Positions 1 to 12,400 of a DNA stretch of 64,000 nucleotides are shown one piece after another. The notes below the pieces were generated by a model. The model was not told the DNA's origin and did no database searches. It was given only the letters and a program-made list of their open reading frames with translations. Source of the DNA: Siphonodentalium dalli. Lineage: Eukaryota; Mollusca; Scaphopoda; Gadilida; Siphonodentaliidae. Location: assembly GCA_032622095.1 (NCBI GenBank), contig CP136064.1, forward strand, positions 261,373,863 to 261,437,862, in the 5' to 3' direction. Position 1 is the first letter of the stretch. Each line of letters starts with the position of its first letter. The position numbers and the translations under genes are program-made.

Positions 1-252
1 CACAGAGGAATTAGATAACGGCTATCGAGGCGTTTGGGTTGGCAATATATATGCAGGAATGGTTGCCAGCTGAACTGACGCCCAAGGGAACATTGTCGAT
101 CCTCTCATCTTTACAACAATATGCACACTTTGTACAGATTAATGATAGGCATTCAGACCCTGGTCCCAAGCTATATACGTGGGAATCATTTTAAAACCAC
201 AACCGTGTGCTGGTACTGGTATATAGCTAGTGCTGCCATCACACAGCTCAAA
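1..252. other. Sequence upstream of the channel start codon
   Basis: No promoter or upstream exon can be assigned. An acceptor-like CATCACACAG at 237-246 could end a 5' UTR intron. The interval may be 5' UTR or intron. Confidence 0.4.
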
Positions 253-443
253 ATGTCTGGACCCCAACCTGAGACTGCAAAATCGCTGTGGGCCGACTTT
301 GCGAACAATACATCGAGTCATGGATTTAAAAACGTTTATGATTCCAAGCATAAAATCACCAGAGTCTTTTGGATTTTAACTGTTTTGGGATTCTACTGTG
401 TGATTGGTTTCAACATCTATCTTTTATTTGACAAATTCTTCAG
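253..443 (+). CDS. DEG/ENaC exon 1: cytoplasmic N-terminus, HG motif and TM1
   Basis: Encodes residues 1-63 plus two bases of codon 64. LWADFANNTSSHG carries the His-Gly pair needed for gating in this family, and FWILTVLGFYCVIGFNIYLLF is the first membrane segment. It ends at a CAG/GTTAGT donor with two bases carried over. The start at 253 was chosen because it gives a usual short cytoplasmic tail and has A at -3. An in-frame ATG at 121 would add 44 unrelated-looking residues. A CACAG acceptor-like site at about 246 means an upstream 5' UTR exon is possible. Confidence 0.88.
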
Positions 444-3400
444 GTTAGTAAGACACATTTAAAAATAAAAAACAAAAATTAAACGGACATGGCTCACTCG
501 TACCTCCAAATGTTGTCCATATATACGTAAATTGGAGGGACGGATACGATAGGTCACACGGGCCTGTAAAGCGCTCCGCTGCCCGCCACAGTGCGGTGCG
601 CACACAGTCGCCGGTGGATAGGTCGATAAATACACGAAATATGCTCTGAAAAACACTTGCCAAAGGCACAGCCATTTTCATTTTCCCCCAGAAGTCAGAA
701 AGTGCTCTTTGCACATGTCTAATGGACCAACACGCGCGGAACGATCTTTTCTGTTATAACTATATCGTGCCAATGGCTGTCTGTTTTAAGTTTGGCCATT
801 GTTCTCGTAGTTTGATTGTCCAACAATTTATTAGTGGGAAAGTTGTTTACACCAGCATTTTCAGATATTCCTACTTTTGATAAAATAAATTGGACTGGAA
901 TGGCTATCAGTTGGAAATTTTTCAACATTATGGGGTGTCAGATATGAAATTTCCAACACTTGGAAAGCTGGATACCAGTTTAGATGCTATGATTTTGTAA
1001 TTTTCTGGTTTAGTTTTAAAAACATTTCTCACATGGTGCATATCCCTATCCATGGTCGTCCATGTGTGTCATGCCCCCCGGTTCCAATCAAAAACTGCTA
1101 ATATATTTAAGAACTAGCAGGTTTTACCCGGCTTTGCCCAGGTTAAAGTTATGTGAAACCCTCTGTGGATATTTGTTGGGAATAGAAAATACTCTTGCTC
1201 TCAAAGTGTTACACGTATTCTCATATACATTGTATATCCATATGGGGGCGCCGTTCTTCTATTTATTATCTATGTTGTGATATCAATAGTTCATTTTGTG
1301 ATATCACAAAATGAATATATGATATCACAAAATCGAATATATGATACCAGAAAATTGTAAGTATTTTGTGATATTACTTATTCGAATTCGAAATATCATA
1401 TACTAGCAGGTTTACCCGGCGTTGCCCAGGTTAAAGTAATGTGAAACCCTCTGTGGATATTTGGTGGGAATAGAGGATACTCTTGCTCTCAAAGTGTTAC
1501 ACGTATTCTCATAAATTGTATATCCAAATGGCATCACAATACATGATTCTTACACGTGGAATACAAGTAGTGGCTCACCTTGTCAGGTCGGAGCGATTAT
1601 CATTTTGTTTATCGCGTTTAATCCGTCCCACCAATAAAGAAGGATTTATGTATTTACAACTGCGTATACTTCAGACGTTATATAGTATGAAACATGAACA
1701 TCATAAACAACATTAGTTCGAAAAAATTAAAGACGACAATTGTGTTTTACATAGAGATGTATCAATCAATCAATCTAGTTTATCATATCTTGATGAAGGT
1801 ACAGATGTTTTAAAGATATGTCCAGGTGCTTCTCCGTTTTGGTGCTATATACTGGCTAATCATTTTCAGTTTAAAAGAATTAATGTTATGCAAGTATAGC
1901 AGCTACATGTAGTCGGATTCCTTATGTCGAAAAAAATGGTCGCGCGTTTTCGGAATGTTAAAAGCGATATGAGAACAGTTTCTATACCACCAGTGTGTCT
2001 ATTTTCAGAATCTACCTGTTTCCAGCTTGATATTTTAGTGGAAACAGGTTTGTGTGAGGCTTTTGTTTGTGTACCCCTCTATTTTTTCCCCGTCCACCTG
2101 GTAATAAAAACATGCTATTACGCATAGCAAGTTCGGTAAGTGGCTTTCTTTGTTCTTAGAAATCGTAAAACATGGAGAGATCTTGCCACAAATTACTTAA
2201 TTACATATCTTAATGTGGAATTTTATCATAAAATCATCAGATGAATTGTATTTATGACTGCATTTTCAATTTTCTTTCCCAAATATTAAGGTATTGTATA
2301 TTCTTAAAATCAGCTAGATCAAATATAGACGAACATGGACAATCTACAAGGATATCTTGATCATATGCCACAAACAAAACTTCGATACATCGATTTTTGG
2401 TAAAGATATCGCAGAAAAGCTAACCCTACCCCCACCCTCACTTATTTCACAAGTCAGATTCCTTTGGTCGAAAACAACGGTCGCGCAATTTCGGATTGTC
2501 TAGCGTGTCTACTTTCAGAGTTTACCTGTTTCCAGTTGGAATTTTATTGAAAAAAAAGTGTTTTTGGACTGTTTTAAGAATTTAAAGAGCGTTTGCTTAT
2601 TATACAAATATTAATCCTCATAACCAACCTTCTGGTGGATGTGCGAGTTGAAATTAACAAAAGTATCAAATATGGCGGTCTACTGTCAGAGTCTAGTTGT
2701 ATCCAGTCTGACATTTTAGTGAAAACAAATTGTTTGGACGGTTTAAAAAATTTAAAGAGCGTTTCCTGATTATACATATATTAACTTATACGATTAGCCT
2801 TTTCATGAATTGTGCGAGTTGATATTATGCACATATGTCAAGTATGACTCTGAAATGTATTTTTGAGAATGATGTCGTCAGATAAGTATCCGCGGGTAGT
2901 GTACTACAGTTGCGAACAAAACTAACTTAATGGCTATCATATATGCATGGCTCTTACATGTAATCTATCGTAACTACATGTGATTTTACCAAATTTACTT
3001 GCAATATAGTCAGGCCACCAGATACAGTAGTTGATAAAAATGTGGTTCATATCAATCATATACATCACAAGCACGTGCTTCAGTGATAATGTCCACTATT
3101 CTACAAATGTAATGTTTATCATGACTACAGTTTCAGGATGTCGTTGTAAAATTGATTGGTGTTGTTTTTCATCAATTGACAAAATTAATGTTTATTGCCA
3201 GGACGAAGTACCGCATAATACGGAGTTGTGTGCTAACTATTCTGCGAGTCATATTTATGTAAGCGTCAGTCAAAACTGTTAGGACATGGGAATATTTCGT
3301 GGCCACGAAATAACTAATTGTGATATACGATCGTCAGTCCCATTGTTGTAATGGAATCGGATAGAGATGATCTGGTTGTAGTTGTCCACCATCTTGGCAT

Positions 3401-6400
3401 CAGCCATGGCGATTTAAGATAAAGGGTGTTGTAGGGTGGCCCGTAAAACAAATTAAGTAATCACCCCTTTCACCAGGGGGGGGGGGGGTCACATAGGGCA
3501 CCACGACATTCAGTATATCTTGGGGTCACCCTACATCACCAATTCTACCACATCAAATTGTATAGGTGCCATATTTGAACCCATCTGGGGCGGCCATTTT
3601 GGATCGGGGATGGTGAAAGCCGGCGAATATTTAGATTGTCTCATCAGGGGTCACCCTACAACACACTGTATCCGACCTAAAATGGGGGGGGGGGGGCAAT
3701 TGTATGGTACCATAATGTTATGGACCCCAATGATCATTTATCATTTTCGCTCGAATGGGCTGAAGGTGTGAACATTTAGCGTGCTTTGCGAGCCACCGTA
3801 CAACACCCTTTAGTTCATCTATATCGGTCAAGTTATCGAGAAATAATGTGTACCCTATTTGACCCCTTCTCAGCGGCGACCATTTTGGATTGGGTATGGT
3901 TGAAAGGGGTGAATATTTATAAGTTTGTTTTGGGCCCACCCTACAAAACCCATTATTTGACTTAAATAGGCCAATATATATGCCGAGTGAAATGTCATTC
4001 CCATTCGATCCCTTGTGGTAAAAACTAATGAATATTAGGTTTTTCTTGGAGCCACCTGACCCGTGTTTCCCCGTTCTCTCTGTGCTAGTTTATATTGGAC
4101 GTTCATATCCACATAGAGCCCGGGTCCCACATCATAAGGGGTTTATAGTAGCTTCTCTGCGATCGTACGCATTGTTTCTAAAACATCATCAAGTGTAACC
4201 ATACCGTAGCAGGGTGGCAGTAAGACAGTCTAGCCTGACTATGCCACCCCCTCGAATATACAATAAAATATTTGTCAAATGTATTATGTATTATAATATG
4301 TGTATATTGATATAAAATATCCCATCCTCCGTAAAGGTATCTGGATATATGCAAAGGTCAATCAGTTATAATTCGCCACGAATTAGTATTTCGTTGTCAC
4401 GAATTAGTAATTTCGTGGCAACGAATTAGTATTTCATGGCCACGAAATAAAAAAAACAATTTCCCATGTCCTAAACCAGCCACCGTAGCTTATGGATCAT
4501 TCTGTTTTGGTATTAAATTTGAAGAAACCCGACCAGCATCAATGTAACAACTACAACAACTCATCTATGCCTGTGATATGTTTAGCCACACATGTGGATA
4601 GGGTGGTATCGTTTAAAAATGTTAAACAATGTTATCATGTCCATATGTATTGCTAAATATTGCTGGGCATATATAGATGGTTGTTCTACAATTCCTGGTC
4701 GGGTTTATCAAAATTGGGAGTTTAAATTATGTTCATCTGATGACAAAGAAAATACTTTCTCCGTCCACTAGATACATCCCCCGGCATACATGTTTCACAT
4801 ACTAAGTTAACACCTTAATCAGCATAACAAATCACTCCCACAAATCCTTTGCCACAAGAATAAAAATAAATTGTCAGTATAAATAGGCAAGACATCTCTG
4901 GACACTTTCTAAGAGATAATTTATTTATAAGAAGATATATGTGTGCATTATGTGTTTGGTCTTATATATAGTACAACACAGTAAGATGCAAGTGACACAG
5001 TGCGGGGACAATGCTGTGTCGAAGAACATATTTGAGGGGACCCTTCCATCATCATTCATAATGTATCATGACTCCATCTGTTGTGAATAAACCATCGACT
5101 TAGGCTTAATGGGTCGTTCTCCCCCAATAATATACTTGGCTATGAACCGATCAACATTCTGGGCCGTGCCATTTTCCCATAAATTAGATAGTGTCTTTAG
5201 CCGGATGGTATTGGTTATGTTCAAATGGTGATGCAGATATGAAACTGTACATGTTAGTGCCCCATGGGCCATTGATCATTATAAGATCGAGAAACTTAGT
5301 CTAGGAAATTACCGGGAATTCACTAGAAATTGCAATTGTAGCTGATAGGGTCGTAATTCAACGTTTGCGTTTCCGATGCAGTTAATACCCAAATGTGAAA
5401 GTTGAGATATACCTGGCCGTCAAAGTGAACCATATGTCTTATTTAAGGTTAGCAACGGTTGCTAATCAAATGCCACAATGGTGTACTAATCATTCATTGG
5501 TATTGCCTTCATTTAGTCAGTGTCTAATCACATGGTGCTGGTTTTGTTCAAAGTTGGGCACATGTATGTCTAAAACTATGCAGCCATGCTCTGCCAAGCC
5601 ACTGATCATTATAAGATCGGGAGACTTTGCCACCGGTCCCGATAGCTCCTTAGTAACGGTTACCAAGAACCTACTGGGAATTTGCATGAAATACAACTAT
5701 TGTTGATATCTATTTTACTCATTAAGTTATACTTTAGTGGAAATTCGAATTTACTTGATTTTCACAGCTACACACGAAGCGTGGAAATTGACTGTGGTCA
5801 GAATATAGATGGTGAATGTTGGGTTTCATTCGCTGTACTGAAGTTGGCAAATGTAACTGACGTGGGAAGTATGAAAGCAAAGCCTATACCGCTATAGTAA
5901 AGATCTCAGCTGCACCGAAATGTCCATTTATCAGTAGCACAAATCCTGCGAAAACACAGATTCTCTCAGTGCATGTGGGATGGACTCCGATGACAACGAT
6001 TGAGTTAATGACAACGAACAACTACCATCTATATACCTGTGTATTTGTGACACTACATCTCGTTATGATGAACGATGTGGTTTTAAAAACTAGTCAGTGG
6101 ACAACAAGACAGACAAGTATCAAATAAAACAATAATATAATATGTAATCACATCGTGAACAGTCTTGTTGTGACTATTTTCGTTTGAAACAACAGGCTGC
6201 ATATTATCGATATTAAAAAATATCAGTACGCGCATATCATAATACGCAAAATGGCGCCATTTATCCAAAGTACTAGAATCTCCATATAGGGCTCAGTGTT
6301 AAATTTTGATCACAAATTTAGCCAACAAGAATGAACCGATCACATCAAAATTCTCAAAAATACATGTAACAGTCATATCTAGTAGTCTGGATAAGTTTCA

Positions 6401-9400
6401 AATCGCACCGATTACCATACGCCAGATTGCACCATCTATCGTTTTCTGTAAATACGAAACGCTCTCTAAATTATGTTGACCCCGAAGAATGGAAACAAGT
6501 GAATCCTGAAAACACACCTGCTAGGCATACATAAATCCGTTTTCAGATCGCTTTTAACAAACCAAAAATGCAAAATGACATAAGGAATCCGACTAATGTG
6601 CCTGACACAGCGAGATTTTGAGTTGTTTATGTTAGGCGATGAGTCTGTTCTAAATATTTAAAAAAAAATCCTCTGTATCGGGCAGATATACCCTTGTCAG
6701 ATGTCAGAATCAGATGTCAATATTGGGGGATCCTGATAAGTCATGTGCTACGGACTGCATTTTCCTTTATCTCAGAAGTAACCATATTTGACTGCACACT
6801 GTGACCACTATTTCTGAACAGGCCTGCTCTACATTTCCATATCTCTTGGCAATTGTAACTTTTTGTGTGGAAACTATATTGAATGGGACAGACTCAATCG
6901 TGTTATAATATATACATGAGCCATTCTAATATGCAAACCTCTGACGATTCAAGGTTCCTCATTTGAAGGAATATATATATATCTTAAATAGATTAATATA
7001 AATATACTTTTAATGCTTTCTTCTATGTATCTGTGTTGCTAGATCATTATAGGAATGTCCTGATTTCCATCCCCATATAAATATGACAGTTGAGAATATA
7101 TAATTGTTCAGTTGACTTAATTCGGTCACCATGCATTGTCGAGATTGTGAAATTGGAATGCCAAAAAACTCCTTAGAACGACACGGAGATGGCCTGGGAG
7201 ATGACTATATATAACTGTGTTGGATATCGGCGAATTGAATAATCTTATAAATGCTAGTGAATCTCCTCTCGCCATCCATGACCCAAACGACCCCAACTGT
7301 GATTTAAATCATCATATCATTAGAGAAGAACGTGCATGAATTTGGTAGAATCAGTGCTAAATATATTTGTATCAACTTTGGTGCAACTCCCCTCATGCAT
7401 GACTTGAACCGCGCCACTTTTGTCATATTTAAACCACGTCTATTAGACTCATGCATGCATTATATAATGGAGATGATTATATATAAGTTTGGTGGTAATC
7501 GGCAACTAAAAAAATTCTTATCATAGTTATTACCCCCCCCCCTTGCTCACCCAAACGGCACCAATATCGCGTCTTTAAATCACACGTTTATATTCCTCGT
7601 ATCACGGAGAAGAATAATATATCAATTTGGCCGAAATCTGTGCTAAAAATAGCCCCCCCCCGACACAAACAATGTCACTTTAGAAAATTTTAACACGCAC
7701 CATTATCTTAATCGTAAAAAGTTACCCATGTTAGACCGCCTTGTTGCCATCTCGATTGTACCCTTAAAGTTATATATAGAACACAGACATATATTCGCAA
7801 ATATTTGATTCATTGTATCATTTGAGAAGAACGTGTATGAGTTTGATGGTAATAGGCACTAAACATATTTTTATAAGATTTGGTGACCCTTCCGTCCCTA
7901 TTTCGGACTCAAGCGGCGCCACGTTTGACATCATTAAACCACACACTTAAACTCATTATAGCGATGATTATATATACAATTTATGAAAATTGGCGAGTAA
8001 ACAAATTCGTATCAAATTTAGGGCCACCATTGCATATCTCTCACCCAAAAGGCACCAACATGGCGCATTTAAACCACACGATTAGATTATTCGTATCTCG
8101 GAGAAGAATATGTATCAATCAGGTGGAAATCGGCGCTAAACATTTTGTTTATCAATGTTTGTGTCCCTCTCACCCTCTATGCACCCCTGACTCGAATGGC
8201 CCCACTTTTGACATATACCACACAATTAGACTCCTGATATCATGGAGATTATTATTTGTAAGTTTGGTGCTAAGCCGCGACTAAACAAATTTTTATCAAA
8301 TTTAGTGCCCACCCCACCCCACTCACATCTCTCACCAAAGCAGTACCAATATGACGTCTTTAAAATCACACGATTAGATTCCTCATATCATGGATAAGAA
8401 TGTGTATCAATTTGTTGGAAATTGGCGCTAAAAATAATGTGCATCAATTTTGGTGCCCCTCTCCCTTTCAGTGCACCCCTGACACGAATGACGCCACTTT
8501 TGACAGCTTTAAGCCACATCATTTGACACCTCATACCATGGGGATGAATTTGTATAAGTTTCGTGGCAATCGGCGACTAAATCAATTCTTATCACATTTA
8601 GTACCCACCCACCGCCCCCAAAATCTCTCATTCCAGGGACACCAATTTGGCGTCTTTGAATCACACAATAAGAGTCCTTGTATCACGGAGAAGATCTCAG
8701 AAGAATGTGCATCAATTTGGTGGAATTCGGCGCTAAAATTATTTTTGATCATTTTTGGTGCCCCTCCCCCTTCCGGGCATCCCTGACGCGAACGGCGCGA
8801 CTTTTGACATATTTAAACCACTCCATTAGATTCCTCATATTATGGGGATGATTATATACAAGAAAACCATAGTCAGAACTTGTAACGCGCTCAAGATCAT
8901 ATATTATATACCCATGCTTGTAATTATAGAATACTAGCAGATTAGCCCGCCACTGGCGGGATTGGTCCCATGGCTTTGGTCGATCCATGTTGGGTTGACA
9001 AAATAACCCGACAAAAATATTCCCCGTCCCGAGTTGACCATACACAACAAATTTTACGTCGATGTCACCGCTGACGACCGAGATATCGCCCAAGGTCATT
9101 TGTGGGTACCCGTTTCAAGGTCAAGGTCACCTCAGACAAACTGACCCGACGAAAATCTCCTCCGCCCTTGGAAGCCATAAGTACGCCCTTCAACAACGAC
9201 ACCGCAGATACGGACGCTCATTAATTATCACACGATTAACCCATCAATCCCCATTACGGTGGCAGTTGAAGGGCGAAGGAGTGGTCGTGCGGGCTCGCGA
9301 ATGGTCCGATGACACTGCCCGTGGCCTTTTACCCTTACACAGCAAATTTGGGCTCAATCGGTCGAGCCGTTTTCGAGTCTATAAAGGATATACAAATATA

Positions 9401-12400
9401 TATAGAGAAGTTTCAAAATATATAGAAGATAAAATATATTGGTTTCGCGAATGACAAACTCAGAATTCCGTTAAAATAACAATAACAACCAGCACTTAAT
9501 TAACGAAACGGCGGCCGACTCGGGCGTCTCCGACCACAACCATCAGTGGGCTGCAGAACGAAACATATAGATCTATAACATTTGAAATATAAGCCTTACA
9601 AATTATCTTTTAAATTTCTTTTATTGGTAATTGACATAGCTTGTCACAAACCAAAACTCAACATTATTGACTTAATAATGTAAAGGACAATAAACGAAAT
9701 TGAAATTCCCAACCACACATTTTACCGGACTCGGCCTCCTGGTCGCGCAGTTCGACTTTTAAACCGGAAAAAATAATTATCTATAAATTAAATGCCCAGC
9801 GGACCACACGTCTATCAAAAAATTGCAGAACAGTATAATACACGCGGCGCGCGCTAATAAGCCGCTTTATTGAAGCGCCTATATAAACGGGCTGCATGCC
9901 GTTTAGCTTCGAAACTGCCCAACAACTTCATGGGGCAATAACATTATTGCATAATGTTCTTTATTTCCTCCATTCATGAAGATATTAAAGGAATACATAC
10001 AATTAATACAATTATAATAATAGAAAGAGAAAAAAATAATGAACACAACTTATATACAGACGAATAACGTGTGACGAACATGAAAAACGTTGAAAGAGAA
10101 TTACATATATTTACATAGCCTGTCTGTGACACTAAATCCTGTTTGGTGATTGGTCAACTGCCAGTTGGGGTCACCCGCAGAATAATTGGGCGTGCATTGT
10201 TAAAGTTCAGCCGAATTTTTCTGAAACCAGTTATTTATATCGATCACGTTATCGTCGCTAAGAGTTTGGAAATCTTATATCGGGCTGACTTAATGTGCTG
10301 CGTGTGCTGGTCTCAAATTATCGGCCAAATATAAATATAAATCGGTCATATATAAATATAAGAAATGAATGTAGTGGATGAGTGTGTTATTGGGGGATAC
10401 GGCGGCGTGGTCATTGTGTGTACATTTAGTGTCGGTTTACACAATGTCGACCACTGCGACGTATCCCCCCAATAACACACACATCCACTAGATTCATTCA
10501 TTAAATAACTCCTCTCCATTATTATTATTTTATAGCTATCCTGTCAATATGAAAATCACAATGGACCGAGAGGAGCAATTCTTCCCAGTAGTTCATTTCT
10601 GCAACCTGAATCCATTGCAATACGACCTGGTTAAGAACCAACCACAACTCTACAACCTGATTAAGGACGAAGCACGCAAGCTTGGAATGGACTTGGACAA
10701 TGTAAGATTAAAACTTAATTATTATATTATAATGGGAGGTTTATAGATTGAAAATCTTCTAACTTACCATCACCAATCATATATATTTACATTGCATGTC
10801 TGTAAATAATGCAGAGAAAGTTACAAATAGTTGACCTAATCTTACCTAATCACAAAAAGCCGTCAACAGAATCATTGGGCGTGCTTTTAAAGGCTCAGTC
10901 GAATTACATCTGGAACCAGTTATTTATGTCGATCACGTTATCGTAGCTAAGTGTTTGGAAATCATATATCGGGCTGATTTTATGTGTTGCGTGGGCTAGT
11001 CATCGGCCATTTTGTGAAAATAAATAAGAATAACTCAGGTTTTTTTATAGGAATAAATCGTCAAATATAAATATAAGAAATGAATGTAGTGGGCACATTT
11101 AGTGTAAACCGCTTCGCACACAACGATGGTCAGTTGGAGATAAATTAGAATCCAGTATTAGGTACATGTGTACAAGACTAATTTGTTTATGCACTACTAT
11201 GCCAGAACGTAAAATTGTATGTCCAAGGCTATTTATATGTATGTATTAAATTACTATGAATATGTATGTGCTTTATAGGGATATATATTTTGACCCTAAC
11301 AATATCTGCTTATATGCTGACCGGAATTTCGCTCTGTCATAATTCGCTTTGGAATTGAAAATTGTTGTAAAAAAAGGGTTCAAATCTGGTGTTTTGTGTA
11401 TGTATACCAAGGGGAATAACTAATGGTGAAAACAAACCTAAGTACATACATTGTTTCATACGTCCATTCTGTGTATATATACTTGATGGATCATGGGTCC
11501 TATGTCAAGGATAATGGATCAGCATAAATTTGAAGCACAGTACCTACTCCCAAGACGCCCAGAATTGCTGGATATTATCTACTGCTAACACACGGAAGCG
11601 GGGTAACGTCGCAAGAGCTATACTCTGACCTTGACCTCAGTTTACGGTATACTCGTATAGCGCGCATCTATACTCAAAAATCGACTCCACCCACCCGTAT
11701 GTGCAATTTCAGGTATATATCAAGATGTTCCGCCCACTTTGGTGTCTTAAAAACCACCCGAAAGAGATCCGTCAATTAGTTGAATATAACGTGAATGCCA
11801 ATTTGGGGTGATCGAAGGTCAGAGTATAGCTCTTGCGACGTTACCCCGCTACCCTAACACACAGTTGTAATTTTTTTTATTTTGTGTTTTCCGTACCATA
11901 TAAAAATGTGTGCGAAAATAAATTGTCACTTTAACTTGTTGTATTTCTGACTCGCTAATTGCACAAGATTCACATTATATGTCTATATTGATATTTGCCA
12001 ACTTTCATTTCAAAGATGGACATTTCTGATCCAACCAAAGGGATGAAAGGTGAGTATTACCTAACTTTATTAGAACGATGATGGTGATTAAAATGACGTA
12101 GACGATGACGACATGTTCTGATGACGATGATACCACCAATAGGGACGACGACGATGACGACGATGGTAATCGTGATGGTAATATTGGCGTAGACGCGGTG
12201 ATGATGGGTGCATGATGCTTATATTTGTTGTTGTTTTCTGTATATTGAGTGTAGTGTAGTCATGTTATTTATCGAATTTTCATCTCACGTTGCACATATT
12301 GTGTCTGAGTAAATTAACCATTCAATGACCATATACGCCATACTGTATAACATGGGGTACACGTATAGGCTGGCGGTAATAACGCTTAGGCGTGTATATA

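Larger units (their letters stand above)
444..10535 (+). other. Intron 1 of the channel gene (10.1 kb)
   Basis: Begins GTTAGT and ends TATAG. It holds the repeats listed separately. The stretches 444-1100, 1540-1905, 2841-3278, 6607-7250 and 9450-10140 show only AT-rich sequence with no gene or clear repeat that I can support. Confidence 0.8.

Noticed and set aside
121-252. Upstream in-frame ATG as the true channel start
   Set aside because: The added 44 residues do not resemble DEG/ENaC N-termini, and the ATG at 253 gives a typical cytoplasmic length. Left as a possibility only.
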